From: Mactra quadrangularis
Taxonomy: Eukaryota > Mollusca > Bivalvia > Venerida > Mactridae
NCBI GenBank assembly: GCA_025267735.1
Contig: CM046294.1
Coordinates: 44,119,570 to 44,183,569, forward strand
DNA length: 64,000 bases
Direction: 5' to 3'
Part shown: piece after piece, positions 22,165 to 36,300 of the stretch
Layout of the letters: every line of letters begins with the position of its first letter
Numbering within the stretch: position 1 is the first letter of the stretch
Program-made: the position numbers and the translations under genes
Notes under the pieces: generated by a model
What the model was told of the DNA's origin: nothing
Seen by the model: the letters and a program-made list of their open reading frames with translations, nothing else
Databases searched by the model: none

Positions 22165-22310
22165 GGGTTTACCACACATTGTATTGGTGATATTAATGTG
22201 GTCAGTCAACCTACTCAACGTTCCTGGAAAGGCTAAATCTCTGGATTTAGCAGTTAACCTGTTGCAAGGCAAATACTTGCATCAGTGACAGACAAACAGC
22301 CATACATGTT
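22165..22310 (-). mobile_element. SINE family B body fragment
   Basis: Contains GTGGTCAGTCAACCTACTCA and TTCCTGGAAAGGCTAAATCT as in 23590-23843, but the tRNA-like head is absent. Confidence 0.65.
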
Positions 22311-22857
22311 TGTAATCTGCCTCTAGTTAAATCAAGCTGTTTTTGTCAAAGTGAGAAGACAGACAAATTATTTCTGACAAGGATTACACCATATATCACA
22401 CATTCTCATTCAAGGCCTTCACATGCAATTTCATATCATTTAACACAAGCAGTCAAACTATTTCTATCATTGTAAATGGTCGAGTTAAATCCCAATAAAC
22501 AAAACACATCACATGAACTGTGTTTTTACAACATTCAATGCTTTCAGATGCAATTTCAGAATATTTTACAGTGGTAGTTGAAAATGCTAAATCAAATTTT
22601 GTTAAGGTTGATCAGTATTAGGATAATGTTGTCAGACGATGGTCAATCATTGACACCAGCATATCACATAATATTATATTCAACAGTCTCAACCCTTGTT
22701 TTTCTATTCTATTTCTACACTAAACATCAACACTTTATACTTAGAATATCCACCAGTTTTTATTTACATTGGGGTTCAAAAGTTCCTTTACACATATATT
22801 TTTTTCATATTTTCGTTTATTTGTTAAATTGACAAATTATTGCAGACATATTTTGTT

Positions 22858-23158
22858 CAGTAAAGTTTATACAAAAAAAACCCAAAAACACTGTTTATAT
22901 AAATAATACAATGAACTAATTCATGACTGCGGATGCTCAGAATGACAATAAAATACATGTATATTATTTTGATATGTTTTATGAGTTTCTTGTTGGAGTA
23001 ATGGTAAAGCGTTCCACCATTCCAAGCATGATTGACCAAGGGGTGGTGGTTTATGTGCCACACTAATTTTGTTAAAAAGGACATTACAACTTTTATTTTC
23101 AATACTGCCTACCGCTGGAATGGATTGGTTCATTTTTAATGTTTACACAAACACATTT
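22858..23158. repeat. 300 bp dispersed repeat, copy 2
   Basis: Same orientation and order of shared blocks as 5995-6295. The short frames reading through it on the minus strand are not genes. Confidence 0.8.
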
Positions 23159-23589
23159 TGTTATTTGTTGGAGCTATATTTTTATCTTAGGTTTATGATA
23201 AATAACAAATATAATTGATGGTTCATGTAAAACTGTACATTTTTTTTTTTAACTTATACCTACATGTAAAATATATCAAAGAATTCTTCATAACATAAAT
23301 AGTTACTACAGTACAACCTCTCTTTAACAACACCCACTGTGAAGGACAAAAGCGAGTTGCTGTTCAGAGGTTGTTGCTCTGTAGAGGTTAATTTCAATTA
23401 AATTTACACCAAAGGGAAATATCAAAGTTAGTGTCGTGCCAAGGATTTGTTCTGTAGAGGGCTGCTTTGTTAAGGTTATACTGTATGAGTAAAGAAACGT
23501 TTGGACTCCAGTGTATATGCTATACGGTTACAGGAAACATGCTATAGAAAACAAGGATATTATACAACTTTTGTTTGTTTGTTTTTGTT

Positions 23590-23843
23590 GGATTTAATGC
23601 CGTAGCAACACATTGTATAGGTCATATAACGGCGGTCAGTCAACCTACTCACTCCTCCTGGAAAGGCTAAATCTCTAGATTTAGCTGTTAATCAACTACT
23701 AGGCGCATACTTTTGTCTGCCCTACATAATTTAAAAGCATTATCATAACCAAGCTGCACGAAAGTATGCCCCGCCCGGGAATTGAACCCACGACCCCTCG
23801 ATCAGTAGACTTGTGTGCTATCAACTGAGCTAGCAGGGCGGCT
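23590..23843 (-). mobile_element. tRNA-derived SINE, family B, copy 1
   Basis: On the minus strand the head reads GCCCTGCTAGCTCAGTTGAT (box A) and GTCGTGGGTTCAATTCCCGG (box B). The family-specific body contains TTTAGCCTTTCCAGGAGGAG and GTTGACTGACCGCCG. Confidence 0.85.
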
Positions 23844-23844
23844 T

Positions 23845-24772
23845 TAGGTAACTTTTGTATGCTATGAAAAATGATATGAAATACAACTTTTTTGCTGAAT
23901 CATTTAAAACAAGATTGAGGCGTATAAAGTTTACATCAGTTCCAAAGTTGACACATTCACATCTCAGGTATGGATGTCTCACATTAACAGCTCCATGCGT
24001 TTATTTTCTGTTTTAACTGTGAACTAGGAAATAATAGAATGGAACACTTATATAATACCCCTAAGTTGTGTAAAATAAACAATATCACTGGAATAGTGTA
24101 ATATATGTACTGTGTGAAATGTAGAAAATAAAACTGTGAAAAACAACACTTCATGACATCATCAGTCGAAATATGACATCATAAAAACACATGTTACTAT
24201 AAATAGTAACAACAATGGCATCCTACTTGAATGAACAACAGTTTTTATATCTTTGATAGTTATTTTATAACCCGCTGATGAAAGGTTTTCTTCACATATC
24301 AGGTTTTAGACTTAACCCTTATGGTGACCTTGACCTCTGACCTTATGACCCAAAATTGAATAGGGATTTTTAGTACTTGTTAAATGACCCTTGATACCAG
24401 GTTTGAAGACAAATGGTTAGGGTTTCTTCAGCTTTCAGACAAACAAAAACTTGTTTAAAAAAAAACATTAACAAAAACAATGTAAAGACAGCTTTTTTAA
24501 GGATACATGAATACATGTACAGTAAAGAGGAGAAATTTTCGGGACCTGAAGAAAATTCCAGTTTGGAGAGAATTCCAGTTTAGAGGGTTTTGGGTTTAGA
24601 GGGGTTTCACGTACATGATATAAATCAATGCTTTCATGTGTGAATGGAAACACTCTAAAACTCCTAAAATCCTTTCACTGTTGAAGTTCATAACATCAGA
24701 TTACACAAATCAAATAAAACACATTTTTGGTCACTGGAAAATCCTTATTAGAAATTTTTTATCCGTCTGCTA
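23845..24772 (-). other. 3' flank of PIK3R4
   Basis: Downstream of the stop codon. A minus-strand AATAAA lies near 24001-24006. No other gene is seen. Confidence 0.4.
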
Positions 24773-27700
24773 TTATTTCCAAACTTTAACAACACCATTC
24801 CTAGCAGACGTAAGAACCAAACATTGCGACGCCTGACAGAAGTTAATGTCTGTGATGATGTCATTGTGACCTTGAAGTGGAGCGTCTGGTCCCCGACGTG
24901 GAATATCTTCTGATATTTGTGGTTTCTTGGAATAAGTCTCCTCTATGACTTCAGTACCCTCAATTAAACGAGATCTACAAAAATTCATAAACCCATAAAA
25001 CTTACTGATTTTAAATTTCATAGCTGGTTGCTGTTCTTTAAATATTACACCAACATTGACAGTTAGTAAATACATCAAAATTCTTTAAATAGCCTGAGCA
25101 TTCGTAAACCCTTAGTGACTTAAATGTTTGACAAGTTAGAAAACTTGTGATCGTACTTAAAAGATACAAAAATGAACCTTAACTAGGATACATCATCTGC
25201 AAAAGTACATGCAGTTCTTTTTTCCACCATCTGAATGTATAAATGTTGGTGTCATACAAAAACCATTCTTAAATTGACCAGTTTATATTTTAACATAGTT
25301 GTCTGTAATGGCTTTATAAATAAAGTCTGAATTTCAATTCTATAACTGTGTCTGTTATTTCTTACCAAACAAACTATCTTTACCAGTATCCATCACCATA
25401 AGTCGATAAATTAAATGTATATATCATTTCTTGTACAGATGACTAGTAAAAGAATATAAAATAATAGTCTATAATAAAAAAACATAATCAAACCTGTAAC
25501 TATAAGCAGTTTGTTGCTTAAAATCATTAGCAGAATCAACCATAACAAATGAATTAGCAGGGTAACTAAGATCCCAATATCTGATCTTCATATCTGAGCC
25601 GGATGACAGCAAGAATGTATGAGTATCTGTGACACCTACATACATCCCATATACAGCATGTACACTGGCCTGTAAAAGCAAAGTTTACTTCATAAAATAC
25701 AGAATGTTTGTCATATTACAATATACATTTAGTCTGTAAATATATATACAATGTACATGCAAATGAAATGCATTAATTTTTAAGTAAAAAGGACTTCATC
25801 TCACATACTGAAATCAAAATCCATATTTTAACTTTTACATATATTTATGTATATGCCTAATTGCAATTGTTAAGTGCTTGCTTGGCACTGCTGATTTCCT
25901 AGCACAAGATATTTACCTACAGTTGTTCCACTTCAACCCAGGTGTAAATAAATTCTGTGATAGTGCCCTGCCTGAATGTGATTTCAATGGTCATTGAGTT
26001 ATCATGCTAGTGTAAAGTCTGCCTCCATATACATGCTCAGCAGACTTTACACCCCACTTCAACTTTTTTTAACTTTCATACTTCCCAAGAGGTATGACCT
26101 GTAATTTCAAGACAGCAGACCCTGTTCCCAGGATTTAATGTCAAATATGATACCCACTGCACCATGGCCATGATTTTTCCTCAAATTTTACCTTTTTAGA
26201 CAATGTAGGTTCCGTACTAGCCCACAATGCTTTACGTCTGGCCCCTGTTTCAACATCCCACATTGATACTTCATTGTTCCCTTGTACAGCTGATATAACC
26301 CACGATTGTTCCTTAGGGTGAGCTAATAAACGTCTTACACGAGAATCTAAAATTAGTAACATAAGTTTGGAATGCACGAAAGTCTAAAAATAGTAACTTA
26401 AGTTTGCCAAATGTTAAAATCTATAAATAGTGATATGAGCTATATGAGGGCTATAGAAAAGTTTTTGGACTATTTAATTGATCCAAGAATGATATATATA
26501 AACCATAGCTCAATAATTTCTACGGATTTTTCTGGAAAAAAATGGGGTGAGTGAGCGAAGAAATTTAAAAAAAAAATATTTTTTTTCATTAGCTTTATTT
26601 AGCATTTTATCCAAATTTTTATGAGCGAGCGAGAAAAATAAAAAATATTTTTTGTAAAAACGGTCAAATTTAAGGTGCAAGCAAATCCATAGAACAAATG
26701 ATCAACTTGATGTGGCCTGAAACAAAGTAAAAATGTTAAGTGAACCAAAGAATGATCTTACTTGTTGGATGTGGTATAGTTGTAATAGGTAATTGAAATC
26801 TAAGATCCCAACATATATGTTTACCACTGCTTGTTCCTACAGCTAACCAACATTGGGATTGATGAACATCAAATGAGGTGATTAAACCTGGGAAATATAT
26901 AACAATGTATTACACTACCTTTTATAAGTTTTTAGGACAAAAATTCAGTTTTGATAAGGACAAGGACTCAGATTTACTCATGAAATAAATAAATTACATT
27001 TGTAAGCATCATCTACAGAGCCCCATAAAGGACATTTTGAAATACTTTTTTTATTATCACAATTTCGTTTTTTTAAATAAAGTTACGTTTATAAGTAATA
27101 ATTTTTTGTTTAAATGTAATAATTATTTCCTTTAAACATTATAATTATTCGTACCTGTTTTAGGATCATTCTTCAGTAACCAAGCAAGGTCAGGTGACCT
27201 AAGATCCCAGCCAATCAAATGTCCGTTAACAGTAGCATACGCTAACACTGATTGATGACCTATAAAAATAATAAATTGGCAAGTTTACATTACTTAATAT
27301 ATCAAGGGCTAAATGAAACACTATTGTAACTATTGTATTGAAAATAGAGGGAGTAACAATAGTGTTTCTTTCAGCCCCATAATTATATAAATACCAGGTC
27401 ATGAATGTAGGAGGTAAACAATTTATACATATTTTTAAATGCTAAAAATAGATCATATTAAAATCATGATGAACAAAACCTGTTATGTAGATTATACTTT
27501 AATTGATATTATAACAAAATCTAAAATGGGTGTTAAATATTGGACTGGTGACCGTAGCACAATTTTTCTACAATTTATGTATGTGCTTTTTTTATTTACT
27601 AGGCTTTAGTATTGAATAAAGTTGTAAGACTTTGATATCAAGATTATAACACAATTTTCTATCTCAGTTCCAATCTTGGCTGAAAATATCAATCTAATCT

Positions 27701-30398
27701 AAAATACATTTCAATCTGCAACATAAGAAGATTTAATATTCTGCAGGCTGAACAATCAACGTTGAAATAACATTTATCTGAAATTTACAGGCATGAGCTT
27801 GGGGTCAGATTTAAGGAAGGTGGCTGGGGTCAGATTTAGGGGCAGAATGCTGGGGACAGATTTAGGGGCAGTGGGTTGTGTTAAGGATCTTCCCTCACAG
27901 AATACATACAATTCAGCCTGATATATACTTACCAGTATCAAAATGATTCATATCAACAACATGTCCATGGTTCTGTAAATTAACAGTTTGACTTTCTATT
28001 TGCGTAGCTTTACCTGATTCTAATCTGTAATATACAGTTATATTTTCCATAACTCAAAATCAAACTATTTAATTATTTTCCTTTTGGTTGGCTTAAAGCT
28101 GTGACAACTATGTATATGCCATGTCAGGGCAGTCAGTCAATCTAATCACTAGTCCTTGAAAGGCTAGATCTCTGAATTCATCTGTTAACAAGTAATTAGG
28201 CACATCATTTCTCATCAGTGACTGACAACTGCCCTACATGATTTAGAATCAGTGGTAGAAGGGAGAATGACCTAAAATTATTTCATGAAAAAACTCCACG
28301 GAAATATGCCCCATCCTGGAATCAAGCCCATGACCCATCAATCAGTAGACCTGAGTGCTATCATATGACCTAGTCAAGTGGTAGACTACTTAAAGCCCCA
28401 CTAAATTTCCACTACAATAAATCTGATGGTTTAATTACGGATATTTTAACCTTTTCCCAATATCAGTCATTTATAAATAACATCATTCCTATTCTCTAAT
28501 CTTCAATGTGGGAGTATAATATTTCTTTCATTATAAGTTATGTACCAAAAGAAATGGCCAAAGTTATGTTTATATAAATACTTGATGATATATACTTACT
28601 CATAAACATTAATTAATCCTTTATCAGTTGATGTAGCAAACTTATGTGAACCTTCAAAAAATGTTACATTTTTAACTTGTCCATCTGAAATAGACATGTA
28701 ATTTTATTAAGTTACAGTAATTTAGCTGACACGCTGCACATAAAATCTTCCATATAACCTTTACTGTATAATTTTTGGTGTTGTTGCAGATAAAATGTCG
28801 TCATAAATGTAATTTGAAAAATACTCAGACTGCTACTCTAATTTTTGTTGTTGTCACGGTTACAATGTCGTCTGAAACCTAAGTTTGAAAAGTACGCAGA
28901 CTGCTTCTCTAAATCTACCCAGACTGGTTTCTCCAGTTTATATACATGTATAATCTATTCAGGAAATTTGGCTGATAAATTTGTGACAGTTTAAATTCAG
29001 GTGTTACTTCTAAAACTGAATATTGATCTTGTTTTGTGATATGATATAGGTCTGATGATTTGGTCGTTTGACAAGTTGACTGTAATCCCTCCTACAGAAC
29101 GAATACATATTGCAGCAGGATGGGTGAAAATTTTACGAGTTGCTTTCACAACATTTGCCAAGCCCTGGAGTCTATTATGTTGTAATGTAAACCTACCATG
29201 TTTGATTGTCTGTTTGGATCTATTTGCTATATTCTTGCCTTCTAATCTAGAACATTCCCATAGTTTAACAAAACCATCGTTAGAACATGTAGCAAAATAA
29301 CTATCATCATAACATACACTGATCCTGAAATAAATAAGAAATACAGTAAACTTTTGCTATTAAGACCATCAAAGTTAGGGGTCTTGATATTGGAATGGTC
29401 TAATTAAAGGGACCTTTTCTTCTTAAATTAAGCATTAGGGACTTAAAAATCATAAAAAATCACATGATTGTGCAAAATAAAAGGGTGGTCTTAATAGCAC
29501 AACTTTCCTGTACCATACAATTGTCTATATTTTATGGTAGAATAAAACATAGGTATGAGCTTTGATGGGCAATAATTAAATAATATGTACTTTTTATCAA
29601 AAATACATGAACATTTTATTGAAGCAAAAAGTGCAAGAGGTCAGTCAATCTATTTTTTGTTCCTAGCAAGGCAAAATCTCTGGATTAGGCTGTTAACCAC
29701 TTACTAGGCACATACTTAGTGGCTGACAACTGCCCTACATTATTAAGAATCAGTGGTAGGAAGAAGAATGGGTATAGAAATTATTTCACGATCAAGCTCC
29801 ATGAAAGTATGCTCAGCCCAGGAATCAAACCTACAACCCCTAAATCAGTCGATTTGTGTGCTACCACTGAGCTAGCATGGCATACTGTATAAATTAATCT
29901 GTCAATAGTGGGGTTTAACACCATTTTGGTTATTTTACGGCCTCCAATGCACCTAATCTAGCTTTCCTGGACCATTGTCTATAACCAGTACTCAACTACC
30001 CTTCCACAAGGCTAAAAAATTCTCTATATACCTTATTAAAGAAGGAAAATTCACATCATTGTCAAATTTTTATGGAAGTTTAAAACCTCCCCGATTGAGA
30101 TTCAAACCCATAACCCCTTTGAGACACTAGATTCGAAATCCTGATGCACTATAAACTACCAACCCAGTTTGTGTAAATACCTGTCCCCTAAAAACACAAG
30201 TGACTAACCTATTAACAGGTCCTTTATGTTCATGTAGATGAGCTACAAGTTGACCTTTAGGTCTCCAGTTTGGTGGTGGAGGTCTACTGTCCCAGGAGAT
30301 ACCTTCTAGAAGATCTCTCGTAGCTAAATCAGCCGAGAACTGAGCTCGTCTTTTATGTACCAATGTACGTAAGTCATGTTTACAGCTGGCATAACGAG
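24773..30398 (-). CDS. PIK3R4: PIK3R4 exons 25-33: C-terminal WD40 propeller
   Basis: Residues about 934-1352. It opens with the conserved [20 protein letters not shown] and then carries WD repeats: [67 protein letters not shown] and [29 protein letters not shown] precedes the final blade. In the complex this propeller contacts VPS34 and Beclin-1. The stop codon is at 24773. Confidence 0.95.
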
Positions 30399-33300
30399 CT
30401 GTAAATATACAAAATATAGAAATTACAAATGAATTATGTATTTTTGCTGGGAGTACACTAACTTAGAACAAAATAAGTCTTAAGTTAAGTCAATACAATG
30501 TACATTTAAAACTTTTTTATAAGTTGCAGCTGAAAGACCAAAGGATAATAAAGTAAAATTTAAACAAGATTTTTGAAGTCTACTATTAGTATCACCATTC
30601 AGTCGACTCTAGACATTAACTTTCCCGCGCATCTAGTCATACACTAACCGTTAACATACGGCGCAGATTGCAGGCACAGTATACAGTGCACAACCCTAAC
30701 AGGTACCCATTTACACCTGGGTGGAGTGAAGCAATTGCAGGTAAATTTCTTGCTCATGGAAATAAGCAGTGGCCCTAGTGGGATTCGATCCTAGGACCTC
30801 TCAATCCCTAAGCATGCATCCTACCTCTGGACTAATGCTCTTATTGTATAAACACTTGTTCTCGAACCTCACCTGATCTCGAACCTTTCATAAAAATGTT
30901 GTTTACTTTGCTACGTAATCGCGTATGACGTCATCAACTGGTGTGCACAAATGTTAAGTAAACAATTGACGCAACTACAACTGTCAAACGAGAATAATGC
31001 GCAAGAAACAGGTAATTAGAATGAATATTTTGTGATGGTGAATAATTTTCCATAAATCCTTATTATTATTTTTCCACTCTGTCAGTACAATCCATCAAAT
31101 ATTGTTTAAAAGTATGTTATTGCAAAAGAAGCACATGGCAGGTAGCCATTCCTGTCTTCTGCTCATTAAGTCATGTGACAGCCAATTATAACCTCACAAA
31201 TAGCCAAATACGGTAGAGGTTCGAAATTAGGTCATCTATTTTTAGCCGCCATGACAGTTTTCAGAGAATGGTATTGTTTTTTCTGGAAGGATTTGGATTT
31301 GTTTCAAATATAAAATATCAACAAATATATGACAGAAAAGTGGAATATAGGTTAAAAGGTATGTTTTAAATGTATTTTTCCAAAAATATTGTTGTATTGA
31401 TTAAAAATGGCTCGTTGAGTCCTTAGAGGTTCGAGAACCGGTGGGTCCACGCTACAAATAATTGTAATATGATATTCAAAATATATAATTCAAGTATATT
31501 TGGGATTGATAAGTGACTGTGATTAATGTTTCCTGCTTTTGACTTACAACAATTTATGCCATAGAATTTTTGAATGTTGATAAAACTCTTACATACTTTG
31601 GTGTGTTTGTCTGTCACCTTTCACGCTACCCAGTCTAGCAGATGAATCAATCAAAGTTTGAGACACAGTCACAATACTTCCTGATGAAGACGCCAGGGAA
31701 CCAGCCGATGTTGATAACTTCTTATCACTGGTATCTGGCTTCTGAGAGCTTTTTAATCTAGGTGAAGAACTCATGGATTTGTCCGAAGAATTTGATCCAA
31801 ACATACTTTTCCATTCTGGATTCTGTTGGAAAAATAGAAAATAAATAAATCCATTTTTATTTCAAAATTAATAGCTAAGGATTCCATAACTAATTTAATT
31901 TATTGCTTGTTTAAGTCATAAATTTTTATTCTGGATTCTGATGGAGAAATAAACAATATCACTTAGAAATAAAAAATCAATAAAATTTTTCATTGCATAC
32001 TTTTCTGTCACAACTTTTCAATCGAAAATAAATTAAGTCGTTCAGACTAAATGCCCTATTAGGTAAAAATACGAAAATAAAACTGTGAAATTCACGATAT
32101 TTATTAGAATTTTGTGTGATAGAAGTCTTATTAAGCAACAAATAATTTAATAAGTAGTGAAATAAGAAAATCACTAGTACCATATTTTGTGCCTGAGCAT
32201 CTTGTCCAGCAACTTTTTTCTTTCTTCTCCTGAAAATATGATTAGATTAGAATAAGTATTCACAACAAACTTTTATCAGCAATATATGGAAATTTTTACT
32301 CGGCCAAAAGAAAGTTTACTGGACCAAAATTGGATCTTAGCAGTTGTAGTAGTTAAAATATGTAGCCAATTTTAATAACTTAGCATACAGGTAATATATC
32401 CTACATAAAGTTAACAATAGGACAGCTAATATGTTATGAAAAAAGTGATTTGATACAGGCACTGTCATTTTTCAACAAAAGTATGCCCTGTCCATAATGT
32501 GAACCCACGATCCCTTATGCGCTACTGGATGACATCTGCACCAATTTAAAGTGTAATAAACTAACAGACTCTTAAAAGTACCGTAAGAAAACAATAAATC
32601 TATATAAATATATTACATGCTAGGTGAGTGTTGACTGTCAGGTTTTCCATCTTTAGGTTTATAAAGATCAGCATGACGTCTTGTAACAAAGTTAGATAAT
32701 TTATAAACATCTAACGTTCCTGCACGACGTCCGTCAGGTGATCCTATATTACTACTGTTGTTTTCTGATGAGCTGTCAATATATACCATAACATTTTAAT
32801 ATATAATATGAACAACAAAACTCAATTTGTGTAATATAATTTTTTATTGGCAAATTCTTTGCTACTAATTTTTGGGTATTGAAACTGCATTTGCAGTTTT
32901 TATAATAACTTGCCTTGAACCAGTCATCACCTTAGCCCAGGGCTAACAAAATTAGATTCTAGCAAAAATTACTTTTTACTTAGTGTCTTCATAATTTTTC
33001 AGTTTTCATAAAATTTAGTTGATGTAACTGAAAAAGGGCATACCAGTCAACTAGTAAACTAGTAAACAGTGTTTAAAATAGGACCTTAAGATACTTTTGT
33101 AATTAATATTATCACTGTTCTATTTTTACTCTTCATTATAAAACGTTTCGGCCATAGGCCTTCTTCAGTTGTTAAATTTTGCTATCACAAGTTTACATGT
33201 CTTATATATGTCAACATACAGGAAGTAATTAATATTATGTTGTTGGGTTGAAAAATAAAATACAGAAGCTTTAACAAAATGCAGTTACGTGTAAAAATCT

Positions 33301-36300
33301 AGGAAATTCAAATTTGCATTCAATACAATGTAACATGATATGACATGTAGTAACAATGTACATACCCTGCTCTAGCTCTATGTAACTTTACTATAAAATC
33401 TTTCATTGCTAATATTTTATCTTCATGAGACTCCGTACATCCTAGGAATGATAACTTCTTGAATATCTGAAATATTGTAACAATATAATAGTAAAATAAA
33501 TAAATTTGAGAGCTAATGCTCACTAGTGATACCCCCACAAAAATCTAAAAATATGCGACAAACAGGAAGTAGATGAGCAAGGAGCATTGCTTTACACCAC
33601 ATGGGACTATGGGATGAAGCAATATGCAAAGTATTAGGCTGCTGCATGTTATAGTTGCTGAGAAAACTGCGACGGAAATTTTGTAACGGACAGACGAACG
33701 CACGGGCAAGGGTAAAACAGTATACCCCCCTCTTCTTCGAAGCGGGGGTATAATTAGTAAAATACTGCAATACAATATGACCCTTGACATTTGGCACCCA
33801 GCAAGAGAGATAATATATGGACTGTTCTACAAGATATTCTTTTTTTCAGCTTGGTATTAACAACTAGATATTTGCATAAATAATTTACAATACAAATATG
33901 ACACTCATAAAGTTAACACATTTTCTTAATCAAATTTACATCATAATAATTTAAACAAATAGAGCATATAAGTCAACTTTGGAGTTAGATATATATTTAT
34001 TTCACAGAGTGACTTCAAAAAACATATTCTCAAGAATAACCTACTTACGAGGGAAAATCTTTTTTTTATGAGCTCATAAGTTGAAATGAAAAGATCTTAC
34101 TCCAAATTGACGAATATTTTTTTTTCATGTTTTTTTTCTGTGTTTTGTTAGAGATATTTTTACATGTGGCATAATTTCTTCTCTAATGGAATGTCATTTA
34201 TCTTTTTAAGTGACTTAATTTTGAAATATATTTTCGCTTGAATGAAAATTCGAGATTTTATATTTTCATTGTATATATTTAAAGAACAACACCACATTTC
34301 ATAGAAAAACATATAAGAAAAATATAGAGGATATTCATCAATTTTGGAGTAACATCAATTTTTATTTCATAAGTGGCAAAGCTAACAGTGAAAATGTCAT
34401 TTTCTGAGTTCACAAGTTGAAATAAAAAAGATCTTGCATCAAAGCAGACGGATATTCTGATTCTTGTGTTTTACTGGATGTATATTGCACAAATTACAAT
34501 GTGACCTCATGCCATTTTTCTTCCAAGATGAGGTCATTTATGATGAAAATATAGGATTACATATTCACTACGATGAAAATATAAAATATATATTTTCATC
34601 TTGTATTTTCATAGAACAACACAAAATTTCACTGAAAGGCACATGAAAGAAAATATAACAATACTATACCCCAGACATAGTATCATCCATCTCAGTATAA
34701 ACAGGTTTATGTCCTTGACGACTTATTTCACGCATGTAGTTTCTCTCTTGTAATACAGCAAATATACGTTCTACCATTTGTGATCGTAATACATAATCAA
34801 ACACAGATCTGGGTATAGGGTCTTGTAGTGCATTTAATAGTAATACCTTCAAGTAAAAACATAAAAAATATCATCATATAATATAACAGGGATACAGGGC
34901 TCGAATTTAAGCTCGCATACTCGTAAAATGCAAGTGGATTTTGAAAATTGCGAGTAACTTTTTATTGGACTCACAAATTTTCGCGAGTTCAATCGCTGCA
35001 AAAATATTTACATGTCCAAACTAATGAGGCTCAAATTAGCATTGAAACAGCCAGATCAATAGACAGCATTAATTAAAGATTCACAGTTCAAACATGTTCT
35101 ATATTCATTGTCTATCCCACTATAACGCCATTGTTTTATCCATAATATAGTACATGTACTGTGTTGTTTTATATTTTTCATACATGAATGGTTACAATGT
35201 ATGCCATAAGAATTTTGAGAGAGAAAATGCGAGCGATTTTTTCATTTTTGCGAGTTAAAATAAAATAAACTCGCAAAAATTTGCAATCTGAGCAATTTTT
35301 GGTTAAATTCGAGCTCTGGGGATATAAGAAGAGAATATCAAAAACTTTCTTCAAACAACTTTCACATATAGGTGAAAACTTTGCCATCTAAAGTCCCTGC
35401 TAATTTAGGAACAGTGGTAGGACATGGGATAAGGGATCAAGAAGTCCCTACTTGGAACCCCAATATGGCACTGCTAACTTCCTTGAGCAAGAAATTTACT
35501 AACAGTTGCTCCACTCCACCTAAGTGTAAATGGGTACTGTTGGGGATCACCTGCTTGAAGGAGATTTTAATGGTCAGAGGTTATCGTACAAAATTGTAAA
35601 GTTGGCTGAACATGTATTTGGAGGCAGACTTAAAACTGCACCAGTCAACAGATTCTCTTACTTGATTGGCCAATGTCATATGATAAATTTCAAATCAACC
35701 AATCAGATGCATGAAAGGTTAGACTGGTACCATATCATACATACCTCTTTTTCTATCTGTAGTATACTAGATTTGATGAATGGTTCTAATGAAGGTAGAA
35801 GGTTACAATGTATATCAGCAATGTTTAGTTTAGAGGCTACAGCAGAGACAAATCCTACACTTCCTTGTCTGATCCACATACCCTGAAAGTATAGATAAAA
35901 TATATATGTCAGGGGGGATCCAGGATTTTTTTCTAGGGGGGTTTGAACTTTTCTAGGGTGGGGGGTCTGAACCTCGAACCACAACCACATTATACACATT
36001 TGGCAGAAAAAATGCAACATATTTATAATAAAAACTACATAGCCATTAAATCTATGTTAAGCACCGAAAAAAATTGCTTCATGATACTTAAAAATGACTT
36101 ACAGGCAAGAAATACACTAATGAACAGGTACATTTTCCAAATTCTAAGGGGGAGTCCGGAACCCCCTGACCCCAGCAATGTGGCATGATTCACTCACAGA
36201 ATTCTAACACAGACAACTCTAGTTAAAGATGCTGACATTCAACCAAATGCTATTCTGGAGCTCAGCAAGTCTAAGCATTATAAGCCCAAAGATTTGCTCC

